A DNA stretch of 51,761 nt from an uncultured bacterium (GCA_947574055.1 CANPIC010000018.1:1-51761); one strand, 5' to 3'. Counted from the stretch's first letter, positions 1 to 8,293 are shown. Translations and numbers: made by a program. The notes: generated by a model not told the origin, from the sequence alone.

Positions 1-840
1 GGAATCACACTGACTGCATCAGAAGCCTATTGTGATGGATATTCCATATTCCTTACAGTAAATATTGAATCAGAAGATGCAGATTTTACGCATATTCCCC
101 AACATGCTACCGGTATGAATGTTACAGATAACCGGACAGCCGCGGGATTTTATATAGGCGGGACATGGAGTGTAGATGGAAGTTCACCCGAATGGCTCGA
201 AAATACGTTTGATGGAGAGGTGATTGACAGCCATACATTTGCAGGCATGCTGAAGATAGATCTGGCGGAGAAACATACAGACAACGGCGAACTTATCTTA
301 ACGGTAAACGGTCTTGGCTATGATGATGACGGGATGCTTGATGGTGAGGGCATATCGGCATCTCACTGGACGGATGGCAGCTGGAATATCGTTATTCCGT
401 TTGAGGTAAACGCGACAGATGTAAAAATAATGGAAGTGGGTGAGAAAAAAGGGAATATTACACTGGAAGATGTGGTGGTATCTCCGTATCAGGTAATTGT
501 CCATACGACAACGCCGGGAGAGCAGAGAGAACTGACAGACGACAGGAGAGAAAAACTGCTTTCAATAGATCCCGATATGACAGATGCAGAGATGTTTGAA
601 CTTCTCGGGTGGTCTTATGAACCCTGCTATACAATGTGCTTTACGCAGGAAGGGGAAATGCTTTATTCGGATACGGAAATGGCAGGCAGAGCCGGATTTG
701 CTGTTCAGGGGAAAGAGATAGAAACATTGTATCTATTTATTTTTGATAATTTTGATGATTGGATTCAGATGAAGCAGGAAGGAATGAACAGCAGCGCTGC
801 AGACAGGGCGGTCATTTCGAAGGAAATCCAGGTAGAGTAA
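1..840 (+). CDS. DUF4179-like protein, C-terminal part (5' end outside window)
   Basis: The reading frame is open from base 1, so this is the C-terminal ~279 residues of a longer protein whose start lies to the left. The opening residues (GITLTASEAYCDGYSIFLTV) look like the extracytoplasmic DUF4179 domain found in clostridial membrane proteins encoded with ECF sigma factors. Such proteins usually have a cytoplasmic anti-sigma-like N-terminus and one membrane helix, neither of which is visible here. The rest is acidic and beta-rich, with no signal or membrane segment. An ECF sigma gene just outside the window would fit but cannot be seen. The family call rests on motif memory only. Confidence 0.65.
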   Translation, partial: GITLTASEAYCDGYSIFLTVNIESEDADFTHIPQHATGMNVTDNRTAAGFYIGGTWSVDGSSPEWLENTFDGEVIDSHTFAGMLKIDLAEKHTDNGELILTVNGLGYDDDGMLDGEGISASHWTDGSWNIVIPFEVNATDVKIMEVGEKKGNITLEDVVVSPYQVIVHTTTPGEQRELTDDRREKLLSIDPDMTDAEMFELLGWSYEPCYTMCFTQEGEMLYSDTEMAGRAGFAVQGKEIETLYLFIFDNFDDWIQMKQEGMNSSAADRAVISKEIQVE

Positions 841-947
841 GCGGGTTAAGTTTTTAAAAGTAGATATATGCTACTGAAATGGATCAGGCAGGATGGCGGG
901 AAAGCGTTTGTCGGTAGAAAAACAAGCAACGCTTTCCTGCCAGTTAC

Positions 948-1139
948 CTAAGTCACCTGTCCATGATCGCAGTCAACAACAGGCTTACCTAATTTTTCTT
1001 TTATTTCATCTGAACTGAACTTGCCAAAAACCTTTGTAATATCGGGCATCATAAATTCTACATTGCATTCTATCATAGCTTTTTCCGCCCATTTCCATTT
1101 GCTATCACAACAGGGCCTGAGAGTCTTCTGGACTTTCAC
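948..1139 (-). CDS. small ORF overlapping the DUF4303 gene end; possible gene fragment
   Basis: A 63-codon frame starts at a GTG inside the 3' end of the DUF4303 gene, in another frame, and overlaps it by about 35 bases. The product ends in a compositionally plausible stretch (SSDEIKEKLGKPVVDCDHGQ). No strong ribosome site precedes the GTG, and the frame stays open some way upstream of it. It may therefore be a remnant, or a frameshifted continuation of the upstream gene, rather than an independent gene. No family was recognised. Confidence 0.25.
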   Translation of the reverse strand: MKVQKTLRPCCDSKWKWAEKAMIECNVEFMMPDITKVFGKFSSDEIKEKLGKPVVDCDHGQVT

Positions 1140-2190
1140 ATGTTTCCAAATATTCAGACAATAAGACAGAGGATGGATTTAAGCGCAGTGCTCTGTTGTA
1201 TTCTGCGCCATTGTCGTCAGGCGGTGCCTGTTCTACATTGATAACCACACATTCCCGTTCTTTGCCGGTTCCAAACAGGCCAGAAGCGTCAAGCCTTTTC
1301 ATAGCCTCTTCCATGAAATTGATCCGGGCCACCCACTCGCTCTCATAAAGTTCATCATCTGTTAATTCGCTGGCTCTTTTATCCAGCAATTCACTCACTT
1401 CACCAAAAAATTCGTCATACCCATAAACTGCATAGGGGGAATCTGCACTGTTCCATTTCCACCAGCTTTTTTCATCATCGGGTATTTGCTGTTCCAGGAT
1501 TGATTTTTCCAAGGCTTCGTAAGACCACGCCGAAATATATGGATGCAGTCCCTCATCAAAAACAAAGGTATAGAAATAAAAATGTTCCTTCGTGGTTTCT
1601 TTCAAAGATGAGAAGGCAGCCCCGGCAGCTTTTACAAAGGCTTCTATCAATTCCTCATTGCCTTTTTTCATAGCCATATCATAGCTGATTTCCTGGATGT
1701 TTGAGAGAATAGAAGCAGGCTGCTGCTTTTTGCAATACATAATGTGATCGATTCCCTCGTTTTGGATTGCATACCACCCGGCCTCAAGGGAAAGTTCAAA
1801 AACGATTTCCATTTCCGAATCCGGATATGGAAGGCATTGAATCAATTCGCTCGCTGTAACCGCTAACAATTTGCCGGTAGGAAGATGCAGCCACTTACAT
1901 GGGGCTGTGATTTCATTACTTTTTGTAAATTCACATTCCCTGACAACACTATCCAAAAGCCAGACGATCATTTTTCCCTGTCCACAAAATTCCCGGATCT
2001 GTTCTGTTTCCCGCTGCCTTACGGTGTCCCAGTCTTCATTGGGAAAATCAAAAATCAATTCGGATGTTCCGGATGTATCAAGTAAAATGTCCATTGCATA
2101 TAACAGATCGTCATCATGCAATTCTGACAGATAGCTTTGATCTATGAAAACCAACCCATCCAGTATGTCACAATCCAAAGTGTATTTCAT
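1105..2190 (-). CDS. DUF4303 domain protein
   Basis: Cytoplasmic protein of 361 residues. The C-terminal half (about residue 175 onward: LIEAFVKAAGAAF, then HFYFYTFVFDEG, then the Trp-rich KSWWKWN) matches my memory of DUF4303, a family of unknown function often found in variable accessory loci. The N-terminal ~170 residues were not recognised. The frame extends upstream to 2313, but the ATG at 2190 is chosen because GGGGAGGA lies directly before it and a good promoter (2246-2274) lies inside the extension. The neighbourhood of small soluble accessory proteins is compatible with an immunity or stress role, but that is inference. Confidence 0.7.
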   Translation of the reverse strand: MKYTLDCDILDGLVFIDQSYLSELHDDDLLYAMDILLDTSGTSELIFDFPNEDWDTVRQRETEQIREFCGQGKMIVWLLDSVVRECEFTKSNEITAPCKWLHLPTGKLLAVTASELIQCLPYPDSEMEIVFELSLEAGWYAIQNEGIDHIMYCKKQQPASILSNIQEISYDMAMKKGNEELIEAFVKAAGAAFSSLKETTKEHFYFYTFVFDEGLHPYISAWSYEALEKSILEQQIPDDEKSWWKWNSADSPYAVYGYDEFFGEVSELLDKRASELTDDELYESEWVARINFMEEAMKRLDASGLFGTGKERECVVINVEQAPPDDNGAEYNRALRLNPSSVLLSEYLETCESPEDSQALL

Positions 2191-2245
2191 GTATGATTCC
2201 TCCCCACCCTGACAAAAGTTAATCATAAATCCCTGTTTTGTGCTG

Positions 2246-2274
2246 ATTTTATCACAGAGATCTTTGGGTGTCAA
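2246..2274 (-). promoter_or_regulatory. sigma-A-type promoter of the DUF4303 gene
   Basis: Read on the minus strand: TTGACA (2274-2269), a 17-base spacer, then TAAAAT (2251-2246). Transcription would begin near 2239, about 50 bases before the ATG at 2190, which rules out the longer upstream start. Confidence 0.6.
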
Positions 2275-2403
2275 CGGATAGCCAGTGACATTGACAGTAC
2301 CACGTTCCACCACTATATAAGGGAAAAGTAAGTTTAAACTGTTTCAATATTTATGCAGCACGATTTCATGTCGGCACAAGGGAGAAGGGGGATATTCCCG
2401 GGT

Positions 2404-2868
2404 TCAAAATTTAGAGTTTTTGTAATTGTAAGGGATATTTGTTCCTGCAATCACGTCTTCAATCTTCTCTAATATAAGCCAATCATCCATATTTCTCTGA
2501 TGTGCAAAAGCAAGGGGAGATATTTCCCTGACATTTTCAAATTCCACTAAGCACAGACACTTTTTGTGCCAACGTACTTTTTGCTTATCCGATAAGTTTA
2601 GTTTACTCTGATGATCCGCGAGCGTTTTTGTGATTTCTTCGTCGGAGAGTTTTACAAAATTCTGTACTTTTTTTACAATAGCGGTTGTTGATATCTCCGC
2701 ACTTCCTTTTTCCATGAAATAAAGACGCTCCCCTTCAAAGACCCTGCTGTGGGGAATTTTTCTTCCTGCTGCGCCGCGCACAATCATTGTCTTGGTTCCT
2801 GCTAAAATTTTATCTAATACTTTTTCCCCTTTTTTGCCGGCGTTATCACAATAAACCAAATGTACCAT
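2404..2868 (-). CDS. small ASCH/PUA-fold-like protein
   Basis: 154-residue soluble protein. The order of elements (KILAGTKTMIVRGA, then GERLYFMEKGS, then ISTTAIVKKVQNF) resembles ASCH/PUA-like beta-barrel domains, which bind RNA or modified nucleotides. The assignment is by pattern only. The ATG at 2868 is preferred because GGAGG stands eight bases upstream; an in-frame ATG at 2898 lies inside the preceding gene. Only two bases separate it from the stop of the AraC-type regulator upstream, so the two are co-transcribed and probably translationally coupled. The partner of the regulator, if any, is unknown. Confidence 0.6.
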   Translation of the reverse strand: MVHLVYCDNAGKKGEKVLDKILAGTKTMIVRGAAGRKIPHSRVFEGERLYFMEKGSAEISTTAIVKKVQNFVKLSDEEITKTLADHQSKLNLSDKQKVRWHKKCLCLVEFENVREISPLAFAHQRNMDDWLILEKIEDVIAGTNIPYNYKNSKF

Positions 2869-2870
2869 TT

Positions 2871-3734
2871 TTATTCCTCCTCTATCATTGGTATCCATAT
2901 TTGACTTAAATAGTCACTGTCATATACATTTCCATTGCTGTACCATTCTATTTCCGGGCATTGTGCGTGTTGAAACGGATATTTGACAAGCCATTCTTCA
3001 TGAAGGTATCGCCATCCTTTTTGGATTGCCTGCGGCACGCTACCTCTACAATCAAAAATTGCCCATGTGGCATCTGGGATATTGATCTCAGTAAAACCTT
3101 GTGGCGTTTCCTGATCAGACAGAGCCATAATAGAGTAGGAAATCTCATTTAATGGTTCATCATAAGTGCCAAACAGACCAAAGATTCCTTTGGGGACAGC
3201 AGTGTCTATCGAAATCAGTTTTGCAAAAGTACCATTGCGTTGACATTCATTCCAAAATTCCGGTATTTTCTTGAAATACAGATTGTTTTCACAAGGGACA
3301 AGGATACTCTTTCCTACCAACCGAAAACCGTCTTTTTGTTCTATTTTCCATGAATATTGATGGTGTTCTGATATCTGCATTTTGGGAACGACTTTTAAAA
3401 CCACATCCTGATTTCGTGCTTCTCTCGGTGATACTCCATGAAAAAGTTGAAATGCCTTTGTAAATGAGGTAGGAGAATCATAACCATATTGATAGCTTAT
3501 ATCAATCACTTTTAAATCTGTGCTTTTCAGATCATACCCGGCTAACGTTAATTTCCGTGAGCGAATATATTCAGCAAAGCTGATACCATTCATGTAGGAA
3601 AATACCTTTTGAAAAAAGCCAAAAGAACATTCGGCCATCTTTGAGATTTCTTCACTGTCAATCAATTCTTCTTTTCGCTGCAAATGATTTTCGACATAAT
3701 CAATAATTATTTGTAGTTTTTCATTCCATTCCAT
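2871..3734 (-). CDS. AraC-family regulator with GyrI-like effector domain
   Basis: Transcription factor of 287 residues. Residues ~8-108 form the AraC/XylS double helix-turn-helix (FGFFQKVFSYMNGISFAEYI, then the second HTH region with VIDISYQYGYDSPTSFTKAF). Residues ~130-285 are a GyrI-like small-molecule-binding domain (DGFRLVGKS, then GIFGLFG, then ATWAIFDC), the Rob/BmrR-type arrangement that senses hydrophobic cations or drugs. The ATG is preceded by AAAGGAAAG. It heads a two-gene unit with the ASCH-like protein. No efflux pump lies beside it, so the ligand and regulon cannot be read from context. Confidence 0.9.
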   Translation of the reverse strand: MEWNEKLQIIIDYVENHLQRKEELIDSEEISKMAECSFGFFQKVFSYMNGISFAEYIRSRKLTLAGYDLKSTDLKVIDISYQYGYDSPTSFTKAFQLFHGVSPREARNQDVVLKVVPKMQISEHHQYSWKIEQKDGFRLVGKSILVPCENNLYFKKIPEFWNECQRNGTFAKLISIDTAVPKGIFGLFGTYDEPLNEISYSIMALSDQETPQGFTEINIPDATWAIFDCRGSVPQAIQKGWRYLHEEWLVKYPFQHAQCPEIEWYSNGNVYDSDYLSQIWIPMIEEE

Positions 3735-3818
3735 GTTGCTTTCCTTTCGGTTTGATCCGTATTATGTTAGCAAATATTTTCCGGCACTTCCTCTTATTTT
3801 TGGTTCTGTATGGATAGT

Positions 3819-3847
3819 ATAATACATGTATTTGTAATTTGTGGCAA
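3819..3847 (-). promoter_or_regulatory. promoter of the AraC-type regulator unit
   Basis: Minus strand: TTGCCA (3847-3842), a 17-base spacer, TATTAT (3824-3819). The predicted start is near 3812, giving a leader of ~78 bases. Confidence 0.5.
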
Positions 3848-4053
3848 AGATACTGTCTTTTTTCAGAGTCTGCTATCTATTGGAAATATCCGTTTCAGGA
3901 CCCTTGCAAAACCGGTGCAGTATTTCGGGGGGGGGGCATGAGATGGTTTCTGAAAGTCCTCTCTTTGCGGATGTGCATGCATAGACCGGAGAATTGCCTG
4001 TTGCGGTGATAACAGAGCGGAATCGGCTACGCAAAGCATTGTCATATTTACCG

Positions 4054-4082
4054 TTGTACAATTTCAGGTTCCGTGCTATGAT
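4054..4082 (+). promoter_or_regulatory. candidate promoter of the GH25-like gene
   Basis: TTGTAC (4054-4059), a 17-base spacer ending in TGC, then TATGAT (4077-4082), i.e. an extended -10. Start near 4089, leader ~110 bases. Confidence 0.45.
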
Positions 4083-4199
4083 AAAAATCTGAATATGGGA
4101 AACGGACCAGTCTGTTTTGTTACAGGGAATCACCTGTGAGCATGTCAGGAGATACCGTACCCCGGCAGTAAAATCACATTTGTAAAAAGGATAACCAAG

Positions 4200-5306
4200 A
4201 TGAAACTTTCAGATGATTTCGATGACAGAAATGCAGGAGTGCCGCTTTTGTATATGACAGTGGGGGTGCTGTTGTTTGCGGTGACGGTCATAGGTATTGT
4301 GGTATTGTCCAATAAAAAGCCTTCCCGTGCAGGGCAGAAGGCACCGGATGCGGCAGAGATACTCCAGGCAGAGACAGAGGAGAGCGGTGAGCAGGCGGCG
4401 GAAGGGAAAGATCCTTATATTTCCGGCAGTAAGCTGACCAGTGATGATCTGGACTTCTGGCATATGTATGATGAGACGGAGAGTCCGGAGGAAGAAGAAA
4501 AAAAGAAAAAAGAAAAAGAAGAGGAAAAGGAGCAGGACCCTTCCACCGATGGCAAACATACGAAACTGGTGGCAGAAGATGGAACGGAAGAGTGGGTGGC
4601 CATCAATCCCTATCTGACAAAGAACACCTATGATTTTTCCGGTCTGGTCTATCAGTATCCCATCATGAAATATTATGAGGACAGTGAGAGGGTCAGCCGG
4701 GTGGGAATCAGTGTATCGGCAGATGACGGCGAGATCAACTTCAGCAAGCTGAAGAAAGCGGGCGTGGACTTTGCGATGATCCGCATTGGTTCCAGAGGAT
4801 ACGGAAGCGGTAATCTGATGGCAGATGAGATGTTTTATGAGAATATCAACAAAGCCACAGAAGCGGGGATGGATGTTGGCGTCACCTTCTATTCTCAGGC
4901 GATCACGCAGGAAGAGGCTCTGGAAGAGGCCTACAGGGTTATTGAGGGCCTGCAGGGTTATTCGATTGTGTATCCCGTTGCTTTTGATATGGAATATGTA
5001 AAAAATGATACGGCCAGGGTACAGGGTCTTTCCAAAGATGCCAAGACAGAGATTGCCAGGACTTTTATGGATGCCGTACAGCAGGCAGGATATAAAGTGA
5101 TTCTGTATGGGAATAAAGAGTGGCTGATTCGCAGGGTGGACCTTTCCAAGCTGATCAGTTATGATGTCTGGTTTTCCCAGGATCAGGATACCCCGGATTA
5201 TCCGTACAAATTTACCATGTGGGAATACACGAAAAATGCCAAACTGGACGGCGTGAGCGAGCCGGCCAGATTGAGTGTGTGCTTCATAGACTACGCTTCC
5301 AAATAA
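4200..5306 (+). CDS. membrane-anchored GH25-like (lysozyme-fold) protein
   Basis: 368 residues: a short cytoplasmic N-terminus, one membrane helix (~15-36), a charged linker with an E/K-rich run (~97-112), then a GH25 (Cellosyl-type) domain at ~167-366. Members cleave the MurNAc-GlcNAc bond of peptidoglycan outside the cell. The D-x-E pair is present (D263, E265, in PVAFDMEY). The family-typical Asp in the opening GIDVS motif is Ser171 here (GISVS), and the WQY motif near the C-terminus reads WEY. The enzyme may be weakened or turned into a wall-binding protein. AAGGA precedes the ATG. The gene appears to be monocistronic or to lead into hisB. Confidence 0.85.
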   Translation: MKLSDDFDDRNAGVPLLYMTVGVLLFAVTVIGIVVLSNKKPSRAGQKAPDAAEILQAETEESGEQAAEGKDPYISGSKLTSDDLDFWHMYDETESPEEEEKKKKEKEEEKEQDPSTDGKHTKLVAEDGTEEWVAINPYLTKNTYDFSGLVYQYPIMKYYEDSERVSRVGISVSADDGEINFSKLKKAGVDFAMIRIGSRGYGSGNLMADEMFYENINKATEAGMDVGVTFYSQAITQEEALEEAYRVIEGLQGYSIVYPVAFDMEYVKNDTARVQGLSKDAKTEIARTFMDAVQQAGYKVILYGNKEWLIRRVDLSKLISYDVWFSQDQDTPDYPYKFTMWEYTKNAKLDGVSEPARLSVCFIDYASK

Positions 5307-5412
5307 CATTTTGGGGCCGTCGGCAGGAAAGATGCGGAACTGTAACAGCATCCTTACAGGCGGTGCCAGGATAGAGTAACGGATACGAAGCGATTAACAG
5401 GAGGATAAGAGA

Positions 5413-6006
5413 ATGGGCCAGGGCAGAGTGGCAGAGCTGACAAGGAATACAAAGGAGACAGAGATTTGCCTTTCGTTTCATCTGGACGGAAGCGGGATGT
5501 GCCGGGCGGAGACGGGGATCGGTTTCTTTGATCATATGCTGGACGGATTTGCGAGGCACGGGCTGTTTGATCTGGAGGTGTCGTGCAAGGGAGATCTGGA
5601 GGTAGATTCTCATCACACGGCAGAGGATGTAGGGATCGTCCTGGGAGAGGCCATAAAAGCGGCGCTGGGGGAAAAGAAAGGGATCCGGCGCTATGGCAGT
5701 ATCATACTGCCCATGGATGAAGCGCTGGTACTCTGCGCCGTTGATCTGTCCGGACGGCCTTATCTTGGATTTGAAGAGACGTATACGGCGCAGCGGATCG
5801 GAGGCCTGGACACGGAGATGATTCATGACTTTTTTTATGCCATCTCTTATAGCGCCGGCATGAATCTGCATCTTAAGCAGCTTGCCGGGACGAACAATCA
5901 TCATATCGCGGAAGCCAGTTTCAAGGCATTTGCCCGGGCGCTGGATGAGGCGGTATCCTGCGAGCCGCGTATCAGCGGTGTCTGGTCCACCAAAGGGACG
6001 CTGTAA
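5413..6006 (+). CDS. hisB: imidazoleglycerol-phosphate dehydratase
   Basis: Histidine biosynthesis: converts imidazoleglycerol phosphate to imidazole-acetol phosphate in the cytoplasm. 197 residues is the usual length of the monofunctional bacterial enzyme, without the phosphatase domain seen in enterobacteria. Both metal-binding signatures are present (SHHTAEDVG near residue 75 and NNHHIAEASFKAFARAL near 160), as is GIGFFDHML near the start. GGAGG precedes the ATG by seven bases. No other his gene is visible on either side, so it stands apart from a his operon. A small GGCC-CTTC-GGCC hairpin lies just after the stop (6012-6023). Confidence 0.97.
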   Translation: MGQGRVAELTRNTKETEICLSFHLDGSGMCRAETGIGFFDHMLDGFARHGLFDLEVSCKGDLEVDSHHTAEDVGIVLGEAIKAALGEKKGIRRYGSIILPMDEALVLCAVDLSGRPYLGFEETYTAQRIGGLDTEMIHDFFYAISYSAGMNLHLKQLAGTNNHHIAEASFKAFARALDEAVSCEPRISGVWSTKGTL

Positions 6007-6048
6007 GATCCGGCCCTTCGGCCACGGGGAAATTTCAAAGGAGTATTC

Positions 6049-6864
6049 ATGGCAAATGACAACAAGGGGCTGTCCATGCATCTGCCCGGTGTTTTTCGTG
6101 CAAAGAAAAAGGATGGGAGTCTTTACTATCGTGCTTCTGTCACATATCGCAACAAACATATCAGTCTGGGTAGTTTTGCATGGGAAGAAACTGCCCATCA
6201 GGCATACCAGGAGGCCGGGGAGATCATAAAAAACAGTGTACTTACCTTTCAGGCTTACCGGGAAGATATGGTGCTTCCCTTTGAAAAATGGGTGTGTCTG
6301 ATGAATTTTCGTGACAATGGTCTCTATATTGCCAATCCGATCTATATTCGTATCCGCTATTTTGAATACTATCTGACCCGCGATACGGTTCTTAAATTTG
6401 ATCTGGACGATCTGTTTTATTATTCTTCCCATAAGATTATGAGACGGGGGAATCGTCTGTTTGTAGCCGATTATGGTATGCAGACGGGCATTGCGGCCCG
6501 TTACGGGATCAAAAACTATGCCGTGGAAGGCCGAGATTACCGTTTTGTCAATGGAGATCCTCTGGACTACCGCTATGAAAATATTGAAATTATCAATCAG
6601 TTTCACGGCGTCAGCCGGGTATCGAAGATGGGAAAATCATATTACAGGGCCAAAATCCATGTCAATGGTGATCTGATCATTGGTTATTATGAGACGGATA
6701 TCGAGGCGGCCATCGCCTATAACAAAGCCATCGACCTGCTGAAAAAGGCCGGTGTCACCAGGGAATATGTCCCCAATTACATGGAGCAGATTTCGCCTTC
6801 TCTCTATGCCGATCTTTATGGCAAACTGTCCGTTTCCCCCGGTATTCTTTCTTATCGTCCGTGA
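6049..6864 (+). CDS. double AP2-domain protein with degenerate HNH core
   Basis: 271 residues, GGAG five bases before the ATG. Residues ~14-60 (GVFRAKKKDGSLYYRASVTY ... SLGSFAWEETAHQAYQEA) and ~187-245 (GVSRVSKMGKSYYRAKIHVN ... GYYETDIEAAIAYNKAI) are two AP2-like DNA-binding modules. The segment ~150-185 (DYRFVNGDPLDYRYENIEII) matches the core of HNH endonucleases that carry an AP2 domain, but Tyr and Arg stand where the catalytic His is expected. A DNA-binding protein derived from a homing endonuclease, with cleavage probably lost, is the simplest reading. It follows hisB by 42 bases. Its target is unknown. Confidence 0.75.
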   Translation: MANDNKGLSMHLPGVFRAKKKDGSLYYRASVTYRNKHISLGSFAWEETAHQAYQEAGEIIKNSVLTFQAYREDMVLPFEKWVCLMNFRDNGLYIANPIYIRIRYFEYYLTRDTVLKFDLDDLFYYSSHKIMRRGNRLFVADYGMQTGIAARYGIKNYAVEGRDYRFVNGDPLDYRYENIEIINQFHGVSRVSKMGKSYYRAKIHVNGDLIIGYYETDIEAAIAYNKAIDLLKKAGVTREYVPNYMEQISPSLYADLYGKLSVSPGILSYRP

Positions 6865-6965
6865 ACCGGACAGGCGGAGATGATACCGGACCTGCTCTTT
6901 ATTAGAGTAATCGTATGTATTGCAAAACTCTGATGACCAGAGAAAAAAGAAAGGAGAAATAGCAG

Positions 6966-7553
6966 ATGCTGCCAACAAGAGAAAGAGCCGAAGAACTGTT
7001 ACAAGAGGCGGAACACTGCAATCCGGGGCCGTGGGGAGATCACTGCCGTGTGGCGGCTCATTGTGCGGAGCGAATTGCCGGGAAATGTGCCGGAATGGAT
7101 GCGGAAAAGGCATATATTATGGGATTGTTGCATGATATCGGGAGAAAATTTGGCGCCAGACATTTGGGACATGTGGCAGACGGTTATTCTTATATGCTGT
7201 CCCTTGGGTATGCTGAGGTTGCCCGTATATGTCTGACCCATTCCTTCCATGATCAGACCACGGATCATTATATCGGAAAATTTGACACCACAGAGGAGGA
7301 GTTTATGATGATCCAGAATGCGTTGCGTTCGGTGACTATGGATGAGTATGACAGGCTGATCCAGCTTTGTGATGCCATGGCCGGTGTGGAAGGTGTGCTG
7401 GATATGGAGGAGCGGATGGAGGATGTAAAGCGCAGATATGGTGCCTATCCCTGCGAGAAATGGGAGGCGAATCTGGCATTAAAGAGACGGTTTGAAGATA
7501 AGATGAGAGAAGATATTTATCAGGTGGTGGAAAAAGACAGTTTCAGGCCATAA
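6966..7553 (+). CDS. HD-domain phosphohydrolase-like protein
   Basis: 195-residue cytoplasmic protein with the HD metal-dependent phosphohydrolase signature: His26 (WGDHCRVA), the pair His56-Asp57 (GLLHDIGRKFG), and a later Asp in LIQLCDAM. Such proteins hydrolyse nucleotides or other phosphoesters; the substrate here cannot be predicted. AAAGGAG lies nine bases before the chosen ATG. The frame has no signal or membrane segment. It stands between the AP2 protein and a SleB-like hydrolase, with ~100-base spacers on each side and no sign of coupling. Confidence 0.88.
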   Translation: MLPTRERAEELLQEAEHCNPGPWGDHCRVAAHCAERIAGKCAGMDAEKAYIMGLLHDIGRKFGARHLGHVADGYSYMLSLGYAEVARICLTHSFHDQTTDHYIGKFDTTEEEFMMIQNALRSVTMDEYDRLIQLCDAMAGVEGVLDMEERMEDVKRRYGAYPCEKWEANLALKRRFEDKMREDIYQVVEKDSFRP

Positions 7554-7652
7554 AGAAAGCAAAGGTTTCTGTCAGCAGGTACCCTGGAAAAATTTACCTG
7601 TTTTATGCATATATCTGGTACAACCTGTATAGAATATTATGGGTGAAGATTT

Positions 7653-8270
7653 ATGTATAAAAAATGTATTCTTTCGCTTTTCCTGTGTAATATGATTGTC
7701 CTTGCTTCTTTTTGCTGTCTGAAGATAGCAGAACGGAGCCGGTATGCAGCGACGCCGGCTTTTCAGATAGAACTGCGCCAGGGGCTGCAGGAGGAAGAGG
7801 CCAGCAGCATGATTGGCAATATAGACCGTGCGGACTCAGGCCAGCGGGTTATTGACTATCAGATACTGGAACGGACAGGCATCACCCTTTCCGATGATGA
7901 TTTTCAGATTTTATGCAGGATTGTGGAGGCGGAAGCAGGGGGTGAGGACATCAATGGCAGGATATTGGTGGCCAATGTGATTTTGAACCGGGTGGAAAGT
8001 TCCATCTTTCCCAATACAATAGAGGGTGTGGTTTTTCAGAAAAGCAATGGGACATACCAGTTTTCGCCGATCTGGGATGGACGTTATTACCGTGTAAAAG
8101 TTTCGGAAGAGACCATAGAGGCAGTGGAAAGGGCGCTTTTGGGGGAAGACTATTCAAAAGGGGCTCTCTATTTTGCGGCCAGAAAAGCGGCGGCGCCGGA
8201 GAAGATGCGATGGTTTGACAACCACCTGACTCGTCTTTTCCAATATGGCGGTCATGAATTTTTTTCCTGA
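7653..8270 (+). CDS. SleB/CwlJ-type cell wall hydrolase
   Basis: 205 residues with a hydrophobic N-terminal signal or anchor (~5-24), then a Hydrolase_2 domain (~85-203) of the SleB/CwlJ family, enzymes that cleave cortex peptidoglycan at spore germination or remodel walls. The catalytic Glu is probably Glu94 in EAEAGGE, followed by the typical LVANVILNRV helix and the QFSPI segment. No N-terminal peptidoglycan-binding domain is present, unlike full SleB. The ribosome site is weak (GGGTGAAG). The gene is free-standing, and the next gene has its own promoter. Confidence 0.88.
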   Translation: MYKKCILSLFLCNMIVLASFCCLKIAERSRYAATPAFQIELRQGLQEEEASSMIGNIDRADSGQRVIDYQILERTGITLSDDDFQILCRIVEAEAGGEDINGRILVANVILNRVESSIFPNTIEGVVFQKSNGTYQFSPIWDGRYYRVKVSEETIEAVERALLGEDYSKGALYFAARKAAAPEKMRWFDNHLTRLFQYGGHEFFS

Positions 8271-8293
8271 TATCGCTGCCCGGAACTTACCTG

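Larger units (their letters stand above)
3735..4199. other. intergenic region between divergent araC-type and GH25 genes
   Basis: A 465-base spacer holding the promoter of the AraC-type gene (minus, 3819-3847) and a candidate promoter for the GH25-like gene (plus, 4054-4082). Between them is a run of ten G (3927-3936). The open frames on the minus strand here lack ribosome sites and family resemblance and are not called as genes. Confidence 0.5.

Noticed and set aside
3863-4133. Two small minus-strand frames between the AraC-type and GH25 genes
   Set aside because: No ribosome sites and low-complexity Pro/Ser/Arg composition; the plus strand here carries the GH25 promoter.
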